17,107 nucleotides of DNA from Sulfurimonas sp. (GCA_030646745.1 JAUSKV010000201.1:1-17107), one strand, 5' to 3'; counted from the first letter of the stretch, positions 6,705-15,031 are shown. Notes: generated by a model from the letters alone, not told the origin. Made by a program: numbers and translations.

Positions 6705-9008
6705 TCATGATGCATTTGTATCGGTATATCTGTAAACTTTAGTAAACTCTATTTCACTTGATACATTTGAGTCTAATTTAGCCCTTTGGCATTCATACAA
6801 GCCATTGGTATCTTTTGGCGTTTGTATATAAATCTGCTTGCCTGTGTTTGCCCATGCTTTGTCAAAGGCAAAATAGTAGCTATCTTGAAAAATAGTTACG
6901 CTTGCATTGGTTTTTGTTGCACCTATGAGCGGGTAGTAGAGTATAACTCTATTTGCTGACTCAAATCCTGAGTTATTGTTAAAATTAAGCGTAAGACCAT
7001 TTACAGAGTCGCTTTCTCTTATTGCTTCAGTCGCATTACTATCAATTAAAGTGTTTTTATAATACGAATCTTTTATGCATGCGAATGCATCAAAAACTGC
7101 ATCTGTTTTGTCAAATATGCTGTATGTTACACTCTCTGCAGTAACATTCATATCAACATAAGTAGAGTTAGTATATGCCGGTTCTAAAGCAGTCTCAACA
7201 ATCGACTGGAGTCTTGGAAGTGTCCACTCATATATATTTGCATCTGTTGAGAGCAGAGCAAATACTCTTTTCACCTCTGCTATTTGTGATATTGCAAATG
7301 TTCTATTACCATCTGAAATTATAATATTCATATCTAGTTCAAGTACCGATAAAACTTCTGATATACTCAAATTTTCATATCCGCTATCTAAAACCCGAGT
7401 CAATAGTGCATTTTTTATTTTGTTCTGCAAATCTTTTTTTTGAACTTCTGTTAATGTCTTGGACATCACTTTTTTTGCTACAAATTCTATGAGTGATTTT
7501 GTAATTTGTATCTCTTGTGAGAGGGCAAAGAGTTGAATATTTTGCATGGTATCGCTTACAATATCACTGCTACTGAAGCCAAACGCATCTCCAATTTTGG
7601 TCACAGAAGCTTCCAATGCTGCCTTATCTTTCATGACCGACTGAAAAAAGAGAATTTTAGCCAAATCTGTAAATGGAGTTAAGGCAATTTTGGTAGCAGG
7701 AAGCGTACTATTTACATCCAATATATTCTGAAATTCGCCCGAAAAAGATTTACTTGTTGCTATATCTGTTCCGCCAAATCCTACAAGAGGAATCATTGTG
7801 TTTTTATTGACTTTGATATTAGAAAAACTGAATGTCCCGTCGCTGAGTGTAGTTGCCGATGGTTCGGTTGTGCTACATACGCCGTTGCTGTCTAAATCTA
7901 AGCAGACTTTAGCTCCGCTGATGTAGCCATCCACCATAAGACCTCCAAAAGAGAGTGTTGTCGTGTTACTCTCAGCCGGTACAGTCGAGTTTGTATCGGT
8001 CGTATTTGTGTCTGTAGTGTTCGTATCTGTGGTATTCGTGTCTGTGGTATTCGTGTCTGGAACGGCAAAGATATCTATATTTATTTTCATAGGAGTAAGA
8101 GAAGCTCCGCTAGTCGCATTCTCTAGTGAGGTAATTACTTTCTCTTGCTCTGTCTCTAAAGCTACTTGATAACTATTAAGATTTGCGGCGGTTAAATTTT
8201 TGTTTGCAACAAAAGAGTCTATTGCCACCTTAAGTTCTGCCACTTGCGCTATAAGAAAAGTTTTTTCATTTGCCGGAATGGTAATGCTAGAGAGTGTTTC
8301 AAGTTTTGTTAGTGCTTTTTCTATATTTATATCTACATCTTCACTAATCTGCGTGAGTATTGCACTTTTTATCTCTTTGCGGAGCTGAAGCAGTTGTACA
8401 GATGTCAATGAGATACCTTTTGCTTTGGCAGCGGCAGCTTCAATGAGTGCTAGAGTCTGCTGAATCTCTTGTGTTATTGCAAATACACCGGCATACTGCA
8501 TAGGGCTTTTATTGATATACCCTTCTGAAATTCTATAGGCAACTGCTACTTGCTTGATAGAGGTTTGCAGCGAAGAGTAAGTTTGTGCTGACGAATTAAG
8601 AAATGAGGTGGCAACCATGTCTGTTAATGGCGTAACAAAAAGCTGCCTAGCTTGTGGTGCATTATCTGTGTCAACAATGCTCTTAAATTTGCCGGTAAAG
8701 CTTTTGTTTGTCGCTGTATCTACACCGCCGCTTGCTATGACCGGCATATAGAGCGTGCCTGTTACATTTATGTCTCCAAAGCTAAATGCTCCGCTGTTTG
8801 AGGTAAGGGTAGATGGCTCGCTCACATCGCATGAACCGTTCATATTAAGGTCTAAGCAGACGCTTGAATTTTTTATGTAGCCATCGACAACAGCACCGCT
8901 GAGAGTTATTTCTTTTGTTGTGCTTCCCGTACTGCTGCTTGTTGTTTCACAGCCGGTAAAAAAGATTAAAGATATATAAGTAAAAAATAAAGAGACCAAA
9001 TATTTCAA
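6705..9008 (-). CDS. Lipoprotein with duplicated ~300-aa unit and two-cysteine C-terminal domain (767 aa, TTG start)
   Basis: A lipoprotein signal ends FFTGC (C20). Two homologous halves follow: VVDGYIKNSSVCLDLNMNGS at ~40 and MVDGYISGAKVCLDLDSNGV at ~358, each with a DxNxNG-like loop, an EP, a GxFSF strand, a TPLTD/TPFTD motif and then a long helical stretch (AITQEIQQTLALIEA / ALSQEIQITKSLIEF). They are joined by five DTNTT-type repeats (~316-340). The last ~130 residues are a separate domain with C~640 and C~740 (AVFDAFAC, RVILYYP, AFDKAW, LYECQR, FTKVYRY) shared with the proteins at 9790 and 14353. The start codon is TTG at 9006-9008, preceded by GGGAG, and puts the lipobox at the normal place. 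Probably anchored at the outer membrane; function unknown. Confidence 0.8.
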   Translation of the reverse strand: MKYLVSLFFTYISLIFFTGCETTSSSTGSTTKEITLSGAVVDGYIKNSSVCLDLNMNGSCDVSEPSTLTSNSGAFSFGDINVTGTLYMPVIASGGVDTATNKSFTGKFKSIVDTDNAPQARQLFVTPLTDMVATSFLNSSAQTYSSLQTSIKQVAVAYRISEGYINKSPMQYAGVFAITQEIQQTLALIEAAAAKAKGISLTSVQLLQLRKEIKSAILTQISEDVDINIEKALTKLETLSSITIPANEKTFLIAQVAELKVAIDSFVANKNLTAANLNSYQVALETEQEKVITSLENATSGASLTPMKINIDIFAVPDTNTTDTNTTDTNTTDTNTTDTNSTVPAESNTTTLSFGGLMVDGYISGAKVCLDLDSNGVCSTTEPSATTLSDGTFSFSNIKVNKNTMIPLVGFGGTDIATSKSFSGEFQNILDVNSTLPATKIALTPFTDLAKILFFQSVMKDKAALEASVTKIGDAFGFSSSDIVSDTMQNIQLFALSQEIQITKSLIEFVAKKVMSKTLTEVQKKDLQNKIKNALLTRVLDSGYENLSISEVLSVLELDMNIIISDGNRTFAISQIAEVKRVFALLSTDANIYEWTLPRLQSIVETALEPAYTNSTYVDMNVTAESVTYSIFDKTDAVFDAFACIKDSYYKNTLIDSNATEAIRESDSVNGLTLNFNNNSGFESANRVILYYPLIGATKTNASVTIFQDSYYFAFDKAWANTGKQIYIQTPKDTNGLYECQRAKLDSNVSSEIEFTKVYRYTDTNAS
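7989..8060 (-). repeat. 15-bp in-frame minisatellite encoding (DTNTT)n
   Basis: About five tandem 15-bp units encode Asp-Thr-Asn-Thr-Thr in the linker between the two halves of the 767-residue lipoprotein. Units differ by synonymous changes (Asp GAC/GAT, Thr ACA/ACT), so they are not freshly expanded. Copy-number change would lengthen or shorten the linker without breaking the frame. Confidence 0.8.
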
Positions 9009-9127
9009 GCAGATACTCCCACCATATAGATGGGGTGCATTTTATCTTAATTTATCTTTATCTCTTTTAAATGGAGTGAAGCCAATGTTTCGATATGGTA
9101 TCGCTTTCGAGGGAACATAAGATTTTC

Positions 9128-9334
9128 TTAAATTCTGTTGGCTGTTTTTTTGTAAACTTCCATGCTATCTCTTTTACCTACTGCAATAACAAATACTTCT
9201 ATTTTATTTTCAATAATTTTATAAACTATCCTTACTCTCTTATTGTTAACATACGCTTTTTTTAGTCCTGCTAGATTATTATTGGCTTTGTTCCCAAGGT
9301 CATCACCTATAAGTGGATTTTGAGCTATTTTCAA
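9128..9334 (-). pseudogene. RelE-like toxin lacking its N-terminal third (68 codons)
   Basis: The sequence KIAQNPLIGDDLGNK, LAGLKKAYVNNKRVRIVYKI, EVFVIAVGKRDSMEVYKK matches the core and C-terminus of RelE/ParE-superfamily toxins, including the Arg-rich RVRIVY strand and the VIAVGKRD strand. Family members are usually ~85-95 aa and begin with a beta-strand and a two-helix hairpin before the IAQNP-type segment; those ~25 residues are missing. The frame upstream is open for only about eight codons and encodes nothing toxin-like, and the antitoxin stop lies 12 bases away, so the start of the gene appears deleted. A TTG at 9332-9334 could start a 68-residue product without good Shine-Dalgarno support. 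Inactive remnant is my preferred reading; a short active variant is possible. Confidence 0.7.
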
Positions 9335-9345
9335 TAGTAAATATA

Positions 9346-9645
9346 TTAGTTTAGCTTGTCTAAATCTATATCAAATGATTTTGCCATCTCTTCAAGGGAA
9401 ATAGTTTTGTATGGCTTAGAAGTTCTTTCTTTGATTATGTTGTAAATTTCTTGATGCTCCAGTAATTCTAAAGCCTCACTCATTTTTTCGTACGCATCTT
9501 TTGAAATTAAAACGGCTTCAACTTTATTATTTTTTAGTATTGCAAACTTGTCTATGGTACTATCTTTGATTTGAGATAAATAACTTCCAAATTTTTTAGC
9601 AAACTCTGATGATGGAATGAGTTCGTTTGTTGCATAAGTTACCAT
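9346..9645 (-). CDS. Phd/YefM-family antitoxin
   Basis: This 99-residue protein matches the Phd/YefM antitoxin family: an N-terminal DNA-binding half (TNELIPSSEFAKKFGSYLSQ, FAILKNNKVEAVLISKDAYEKM) and a C-terminal helical tail (LELLEHQEIYNIIKER, SLEEMAKSFDIDLDKL) that would wrap the toxin. The ATG has AAGGGGAA upstream. It is followed 12 bases on by the truncated RelE-like toxin, so it may survive as an orphan repressor or as protection against related toxins elsewhere. Two TATTGTA direct repeats at 9675-9692 in its promoter are a likely autoregulatory operator. Confidence 0.85.
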   Translation of the reverse strand: MVTYATNELIPSSEFAKKFGSYLSQIKDSTIDKFAILKNNKVEAVLISKDAYEKMSEALELLEHQEIYNIIKERTSKPYKTISLEEMAKSFDIDLDKLN

Positions 9646-9674
9646 GGCTTAATTCCCCTTGATATATTCCGTAA

Positions 9675-9692
9675 TATTGTACGCGTATTGTA
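9675..9692. promoter_or_regulatory. Candidate antitoxin operator/promoter
   Basis: Two TATTGTA direct repeats are spaced 11 bp apart (one helical turn) around a TACGCGTA palindrome. On the minus strand each reads TACAATA, resembling -10 boxes, ~30-45 nt before the antitoxin ATG. Overlap of operator and -10 fits Phd/YefM autorepression; this is inference. Confidence 0.45.
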
Positions 9693-9737
9693 ACGTATTT
9701 TGTGTAAAATTTATATAGAATTGAAGTGAGAAGATAT

Positions 9738-9766
9738 GCCATCGCTTCCGAGAAGGAAGGGATGGC
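9738..9766. terminator. Strong hairpin downstream of the envelope operon
   Basis: GCCATC-G-CTTCC and GGAAG-G-GATGGC form an 11-bp stem with one G:G mismatch and a GAGAA loop, 24 bases after the stop of the 261-residue gene. There is no T-run directly after it on the minus strand, so it may be a transcript-end stabiliser or a dispersed palindrome rather than a classical terminator. Confidence 0.5.
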
Positions 9767-9789
9767 TTGGCTGACGAGAAAGTTTTGTC

Positions 9790-10575
9790 TTAGTTTTTTA
9801 TACTCTCGAGGGGCACCGAGATCTCTTTTAAAGTAGGGAAGGGTGGTATTTTCATGGATGGAAAAATACCCTCAAAGCACTTTTGCTCTTTGAAGTCATA
9901 AACAAAAAACTTTTTGGCTTCATACTCTTTGCTAAATTCAAAAAAACTTTTTGGCATGGCTGGACCGTACTTGTAGCTTCTTTTTGTTTTTGCTTCTACT
10001 TTTGGGTAAATTAACACAATGCGTGTGTCGTTATAAATTCCCTTTTCATGGTGTGAAAAGTAGCGAGATTTTGCACTCATTGTTTCATCTTTACTTAGAA
10101 CGGAATCTTGAGTTCTTCCAGAATCGAGCAAAAAGTTATATTGTTTATCTTCCAAAATCTTTTGACATGCAGAGTTTATAGTATTACTTTTTATATCCAC
10201 TTTTACACCAGAATCAGCCAGTACAAAAAAGGTTACATTAGGCTCCAAATATTTTAGGAGCAACAAATCTCCGGCTAATTTCTCATGTGAAAATACCGCC
10301 CACAACTTACTTACACTGTCATAAACAACTACATATTTCAGCTCTGAAGCTTCGCCAAAAGTTGCTGCAACATCCACACCATCCAGAGGAGTTGTAAGTC
10401 TGTTCCAACCTTTTTTTAAGTCGTATGTTTTTGAGTTGTAAAGTACGGAAGTGTTAGGAATTTCTTTTGAGAGAATCTCTCTCTCGGTTTGAGAGAAAGA
10501 TGGAGAGAGTTCTTGCAAAGAGTTTGCAAGAAGCGTTATACAAAATAGTGAAAGGGTAAAGAACTGCTTCATCAT
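9790..10575 (-). CDS. Secreted protein with GWN module and two-cysteine C-terminal domain (261 aa)
   Basis: No known family is recognised. A signal peptide (MMKQFFTLSLFCITLLANS) is clear. Residues ~50-130 form a module KKGWNRLTTPLDGVD, KYVVVYDSVSKLWAVF, FFVLADSG resembling the GWN / YD-W / YWV modules found in the 1238-residue neighbour. Residues ~133-240 (INSACQKI, RIVLIYPKVEAKTK, FFEFSKEYEAKKFFVYDF, EQKCFEG) align with the C-terminal domain of the proteins at 6705 and 14353, keeping both cysteines ~97 residues apart. It is the last gene of the operon, 21 bases after the giant gene; GAGG at 8 nt from the first ATG lies in the 3' arm of the 30-bp hairpin. Likely periplasmic or surface located. 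Confidence 0.7.
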   Translation of the reverse strand: MMKQFFTLSLFCITLLANSLQELSPSFSQTEREILSKEIPNTSVLYNSKTYDLKKGWNRLTTPLDGVDVAATFGEASELKYVVVYDSVSKLWAVFSHEKLAGDLLLLKYLEPNVTFFVLADSGVKVDIKSNTINSACQKILEDKQYNFLLDSGRTQDSVLSKDETMSAKSRYFSHHEKGIYNDTRIVLIYPKVEAKTKRSYKYGPAMPKSFFEFSKEYEAKKFFVYDFKEQKCFEGIFPSMKIPPFPTLKEISVPLESIKN

Positions 10576-10583
10576 TGCATAAA

Positions 10584-10613
10584 CCTCATTAGCTCCTTAA
10601 GGAACTAATGAGG
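10584..10613. promoter_or_regulatory. 30-bp palindrome over the stop codon of the giant gene
   Basis: Arms CCTCATTAG and CTAATGAGG flank TCCTTAAGGA, giving a 30-bp palindrome with a single mismatched pair. It encodes the last four residues and the TAA stop of the 1238-residue protein and carries the GAGG Shine-Dalgarno of the next gene in its 3' arm. In RNA it would form a ~13-bp stem-loop centred on the stop codon. Confidence 0.8.
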
Positions 10614-13600
10614 TATTTACAGTACCGGTAATTGCTGTTAAATCTATTGGAGCAGCTATACTCGCATCTGCAGCAATTTGAGTTGCAGGGAATGTACCTC
10701 GATAAATTGCACCGTTATACTCTACGAAGAATGTATCACCTGCATACGCAACCACATTCTGAATCTGAACTACTGCGCCTGCGCCACCAGTTATTTCATA
10801 GTTCGCAGTCCATGCAACATCTTGTGTAAAGTTTGCATTTGTTATTGGCGTAAACGACATACGAGCAGTTGCTCCAGTCGCGAGTGCAGCCAAACTTACC
10901 CCAGCGTTTTCACTTGGAAGTGTTTGCGTAGCAGTATTCACACATGCCGTGCTATACACAGAACCAATCTGAGATTTTAAGCCAACACCTTGAGTGTGTG
11001 TTAATACCGTAGCTCCTCTGAGTGCGCTTGCATAGGTAACCTCTTTAGCATCCGAAACATTTGAACTATTCAGAGCACCATCCGCTGCAACTATTCTTAA
11101 AATATTTGTTGTACCAAAAGTAAACTCTGAACAAGCGTTAAATGTCGCTGCACTTGCCGTAGCCGGAAGTGTTTTTACTATGGCAGCAGTTCTTACAGAT
11201 TCTACTTCCGGAATATTATTGCTAAACACATAGAAGTTCGATGGAGTTCCCGTTGCGCCTAAAGTTATACTTGTAGCGCCTGAAGCGACCGGTGTAGTCA
11301 TAACCGGAGCAGCAAAGTCAATACTAACAACACCGCTAGCTGAAACAGCTTGACCTTTACCGTTTACGGCTCGCACTGTAATATAGATCGGTCCCGTTTG
11401 GTTTTGAATAAACTCTCTTAGTGCATAGGTTGATACATCTGCTGTAAATATATTTGTAGTGCCTGTTCTTGTTAATGCAACATCTTCACCGCCGACAGTA
11501 AGGTATGCTGAACTAGCTACCGTATCATCAAGTCCTGTGATAGTTACAGATATTTGACCGCTGTTCATGATATTTGTTGTCGCTAAACCGGCTGCATTAC
11601 TGAAGTAGTATGTATATGCAGAAGGTGTAAATGTAGCCGAAACTATCGAAACAGTATCTGCTGATTTATTTTCTAAGTAAACCCAGTAACCGGCATTATG
11701 GTTAATATTGAAGAGATTAAACTCGTTGTTTAAGAACCACTCACTTTCGTTACGCGTAATATCTATACTGTCCCAAGCAATAGCACTTGATGTATTCGTA
11801 TCTAACTCAGTTGTAGCTTTTAAGATAGCTCTTACATCATATCCCGTTCCGGCATTACGAAGCGTGTAGAGCGGACCATAATTAGCATAGTTAGGTGAAG
11901 CTGCAGGGTTTGTTTTAAGGTCTTCAACCAAATCGCCTAAAGTTATACCGGAACCTAATTTTAATGCTGTAGCTGTATTTATATCATTTGCCGAAACTGT
12001 CAATCCAGAGCCACTAACGGTATTGTTTAAATCAAAGACTGTTATGCCGACGCCCGCAACTGTGATATTTACATCTGCATTGTCTGTAGCCGAATTGTAA
12101 TTATGGCTTGCAGATCCATGTACGCCCAGAGTAGTTTGTATTATGGTATTAATTCCGGCAACCAAGGCATTAAAATATGCTAATCTAGTTGCTGCAGTAG
12201 TACCGAGTGCAGGAGCCGTTACAGTTGTAGTCGTTGCATTAATAGTAACATTCGTATCAAGAGCTGCAGCAATATAAGTAGTACTCATTTGAGGACTCAC
12301 AAACGAGTGCTGAATGAGAGGCAGTCTTGCAACGCCATCAAGAGAGTAAACTCCTCCCACGGCACCTTTAGCAAAATTTGTAGTTGTTGTGCTGGCAGAG
12401 ATTACATCTATGACGCCATGCGGAGTATCTTTGATATCAAAAGAAGAGGTACTATTTGTTACGGCTACAATTTTTGAAACTGTTTCTGTAGCAGTTACCG
12501 TAGTAGCATTTGCATCAATGAGTGATGTTGCCGCTACAGCATGTATGTTATTGGCTAAAGTAGCTGCTGAAATTCCCGAACTAACTGTTGTGGCTGCACT
12601 TCCGGAAACTGTAACATTTCCATCAACTGCCCCGACACGAGCAAAAACACGAGTATAGGTATTATCTTCAAGCGTGTAAGGTACACTATGGGCTACGATG
12701 AGCATGTCCGCCGTGCCATCAAAATCCGTATCTATCTGTGTAGCTGTAGGAGTAGAACCAGCTATAGCTTCAATATTTGTTTCTGCAGTACCAATATTTG
12801 TTAAAATATTTGCTGTTGCAGAACCACCTGTTGTATCGGTACTTGCAAATTTGAGCTTAGAACCGGTAGCATCGGCACCATTGGAAGTTAGTATAGCACT
12901 AGAAGTACCGGCACCCGTAAAAGTTTGTACAATTGTTGCATATTCGCCATACGCTGAGGTAGCTTTATAACCAAGAGCAGAGGTGGCATTTAAATCGACA
13001 ACCGCTGCTTGGACACCATTCACAAACGGATTTCCAGCGTTTAATGTTGTTACTCCTACGCCTCCGCCTATATCAGCAGTACTAACCGAGAACTTTCTGT
13101 CTGAGATAAAAACCATAGTTCCTGCAGCCGAACCTTGGAACACTTTTATATTAAATGTTTGAGGAAGAGTACCAAGAAGTTTCGCAGACTCTATTGCTTT
13201 GTTGATGGCAATAGCATCAGTATGATTACCGGCAGCAGCAATTGCAGCAGTCGTAATAGAGTTTAGTCCGGAGTCGTCCGTAATTATAAATTTATCCGTG
13301 TTGGCTACAGCAGTAAGAACTAAACCTGTTGCTGCATGACGGATATATGGTTTGTGGTCGTCAAATGACAACATGTTCCATCCCGCCGTAAGCGTGCTTA
13401 CATTGCTCTCATCTTGATACATTGCAGGATCCGGAATACCGCTAAGTTCAGCTACAGTACCAAGTATTAGACCTGTCGCACCGTCTTGATCCGGATTTAA
13501 ACCTCCAAGAGCATCTACTCTATCTGCTCTACCCCAATATGCCTTACCTGCAGTAAAGCTAGTGAAATCTTGAGCAGCCGTAGGAGCACCTTTTTGATTT

Positions 13601-14313
13601 ACTTCCCACTGTTGCGTTAGAGCATTGAAGTGGTAAAAACTCGCCGTTGCACCGGTTGCTAAAAGATGAGTAGAAGCATCAAAATATTTTGCTTCAACCG
13701 GATTGTTAGTCATGTTAAAATCGAGCACGCCCGTAACTGTTTTAACTTTGTCTGTTGCAGTAACCACGGCACCTGAGCCCAAAGTAGCAGTTAAAGCATT
13801 TGCCCAAGTACTAGATTCAGTAATTGTTGCTGAATAGAGAGTTCCATTAAGTAAAATCTGTATCGCTTTACCCTCAAGAGAAGCTTTGTAGTTAAACTTT
13901 ACATTAGGAGTGCTAGAACCAACTTTCATGTATATACTGCGAACCGCTTCGGTAGCTTCGTATGCTGTTCCGGTTAAGTCAACTCCTACCGAAAGTGAGG
14001 CTATGACCGGACTAGTAGCAGGTAGCAGGGCTTGAAGCGATGCTAAATTTCCACCGCTAGAGAGACCGGCTGTTGCCATTTCATCAGTAACTACTGTATC
14101 TTCAAGCTCTGTAAGACCGGCAGAAAAAGAAGAACTACTTGTAGATACAGTGCTAGCAACACCATTACTAAAGCCATTCACGCCAAAGAGAGTCCAAACA
14201 CTGTCTGTTACCGTTGAAGACAACGGTAAGTATGTCGCAGCATCATCTGCTACTGCCATATTGCCTAGTGCCATAATAGTCACTAAACTTAATAAACTTT
14301 TTTTATAATTCAT
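10597..14313 (-). CDS. Giant Ala/Thr-rich secreted protein (1238 aa)
   Basis: A Sec signal peptide (MNYKKSLLSLVTIMALGNMAVA) precedes DDAATY. The mature part is very rich in Ala, Thr, Ser, Val and Asn with only two cysteines, typical of extended surface or fibre proteins. Recognisable pieces are SVWTLFGVNGFS (~40), YHFNALTQQWEV with AYWGRAD (~235-260), GWNMLSF (~310), a DTDFDGTAD calcium-loop-like motif (~530), NESEWFLNNEF with AGYWVY (~850-875), and an Ig-like stretch (~905-1010: ISVTITGLDD, ITVRAVNGKG, SIDFAAPV). I see no autotransporter barrel, sorting signal, RTX array or C-terminal barrel, so its export past the periplasm is unexplained. ATG has AAGGA at 6 nt. Third gene of the operon, following two lipoproteins. 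It could be an adhesin, S-layer-like or appendage subunit; no function is assigned. Confidence 0.8.
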   Translation of the reverse strand: MNYKKSLLSLVTIMALGNMAVADDAATYLPLSSTVTDSVWTLFGVNGFSNGVASTVSTSSSSFSAGLTELEDTVVTDEMATAGLSSGGNLASLQALLPATSPVIASLSVGVDLTGTAYEATEAVRSIYMKVGSSTPNVKFNYKASLEGKAIQILLNGTLYSATITESSTWANALTATLGSGAVVTATDKVKTVTGVLDFNMTNNPVEAKYFDASTHLLATGATASFYHFNALTQQWEVNQKGAPTAAQDFTSFTAGKAYWGRADRVDALGGLNPDQDGATGLILGTVAELSGIPDPAMYQDESNVSTLTAGWNMLSFDDHKPYIRHAATGLVLTAVANTDKFIITDDSGLNSITTAAIAAAGNHTDAIAINKAIESAKLLGTLPQTFNIKVFQGSAAGTMVFISDRKFSVSTADIGGGVGVTTLNAGNPFVNGVQAAVVDLNATSALGYKATSAYGEYATIVQTFTGAGTSSAILTSNGADATGSKLKFASTDTTGGSATANILTNIGTAETNIEAIAGSTPTATQIDTDFDGTADMLIVAHSVPYTLEDNTYTRVFARVGAVDGNVTVSGSAATTVSSGISAATLANNIHAVAATSLIDANATTVTATETVSKIVAVTNSTSSFDIKDTPHGVIDVISASTTTTNFAKGAVGGVYSLDGVARLPLIQHSFVSPQMSTTYIAAALDTNVTINATTTTVTAPALGTTAATRLAYFNALVAGINTIIQTTLGVHGSASHNYNSATDNADVNITVAGVGITVFDLNNTVSGSGLTVSANDINTATALKLGSGITLGDLVEDLKTNPAASPNYANYGPLYTLRNAGTGYDVRAILKATTELDTNTSSAIAWDSIDITRNESEWFLNNEFNLFNINHNAGYWVYLENKSADTVSIVSATFTPSAYTYYFSNAAGLATTNIMNSGQISVTITGLDDTVASSAYLTVGGEDVALTRTGTTNIFTADVSTYALREFIQNQTGPIYITVRAVNGKGQAVSASGVVSIDFAAPVMTTPVASGATSITLGATGTPSNFYVFSNNIPEVESVRTAAIVKTLPATASAATFNACSEFTFGTTNILRIVAADGALNSSNVSDAKEVTYASALRGATVLTHTQGVGLKSQIGSVYSTACVNTATQTLPSENAGVSLAALATGATARMSFTPITNANFTQDVAWTANYEITGGAGAVVQIQNVVAYAGDTFFVEYNGAIYRGTFPATQIAADASIAAPIDLTAITGTVNTSLVP

Positions 14314-14340
14314 AAACTATCCTTTTTAAAAATTTAATTT

Positions 14341-14356
14341 ATAGCACGAGTGCTAT
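14341..14356. promoter_or_regulatory. Hairpin at the stop codon of the 222-aa lipoprotein gene
   Basis: ATAGCAC and GTGCTAT arms with a 2-base centre; the TAG stop codon (14353-14355) is inside one arm. On the minus strand it is followed by AT-rich sequence and then the AAGGA of the giant gene. It is the second of three stop-codon hairpins in this operon. Confidence 0.65.
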
Positions 14357-15021
14357 CTATATACTTTTTTCATGCTGATTTGTGTACCAACAACATTATT
14401 TAAAATCAACCTGTAGCATGATGGTTTTGTAGTTATAGCAGATTGCACATACATTGTGTTATCTATTCCTGCAATACTCTTATCACTCCATGCTATATCA
14501 TATGTAAGGAAAAACACACCATCCATCACATAGCTTGTATATCCCTGCAAGTTTAGGTTTCTTATATCGGGAAATGATTTATAAAACAGAGTTACCCATG
14601 TCTTACCTCCATTTACGGAATCACCTTCTAAATGCTCGGATCTAATCTCTAAACCTTGACTCTTAACACTAAAAAAGTCAGAGCCGTTCTCTCCTACATT
14701 TACACCGTTATACGAAGCATCTCTTGCTATTTGATAGGTACTTGCATTACAAGCACTCGCATCATAAATTGCACCGACTGTATCAAAGTCACTTTCAGGC
14801 GTTACAGTTGAACCGCCACCATTAGATGAATTATCATCTGTCGAATTATTGTCATTCGTTGTATTAGAATCTGAGTGTATCGGATTAGGGTCTATTAAAT
14901 CTAAACCTATGCCAATATCACCATTTGTTGTAGCTGAAGAGTTCGCTGAATTTGACGATGTATCCACACCGCAAGAACAGAGAAAAACAATTACAAAAAT
15001 TGAGACTAATAACTTCATCAT
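14353..15021 (-). CDS. Lipoprotein with low-complexity linker and two-cysteine C-terminal domain (222 aa)
   Basis: The signal sequence ends FLCSC (C17), an acceptable though slightly unusual lipobox. An Asn/Asp/Ser/Thr-rich linker (~20-78: SNTTNDNNSTDDNSSNGGGS) spaces the membrane anchor from a C-terminal domain (~80-222) that aligns with the end of the 767-residue lipoprotein: VGAIYDASAC / AVFDAFAC, GDSVNG / SDSVNG, VTLFYK / VILYYP, FFLTYDIAW / YYFAFDKAW, SMKKVYR / FTKVYRY, with C91 and C~202 conserved. Two tandem ATG codons are possible; the second (15018) is 6 nt from TAAGG and may be the real start. Second gene of the operon, 17 bases after the small lipoprotein gene. Function unknown. 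Confidence 0.75.
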   Translation of the reverse strand: MMKLLVSIFVIVFLCSCGVDTSSNSANSSATTNGDIGIGLDLIDPNPIHSDSNTTNDNNSTDDNSSNGGGSTVTPESDFDTVGAIYDASACNASTYQIARDASYNGVNVGENGSDFFSVKSQGLEIRSEHLEGDSVNGGKTWVTLFYKSFPDIRNLNLQGYTSYVMDGVFFLTYDIAWSDKSIAGIDNTMYVQSAITTKPSCYRLILNNVVGTQISMKKVYR

Positions 15022-15031
15022 ATACCTTACA

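Noticed and set aside
7963..8169. Plus-strand frame encoding VFVSV repeats
   Set aside because: It is the reverse complement of the (DTNTT)n minisatellite.
9000..9030. Hairpin masking the ribosome binding site of the 767-aa lipoprotein
   Set aside because: Only a 4-bp core (CCAT/ATGG) pairs well; the outer bases mismatch.
12389..12970. Open frames on the plus strand inside the giant gene
   Set aside because: Antisense shadows of an Ala/Thr-rich coding sequence with no ribosome binding sites or domains of their own.
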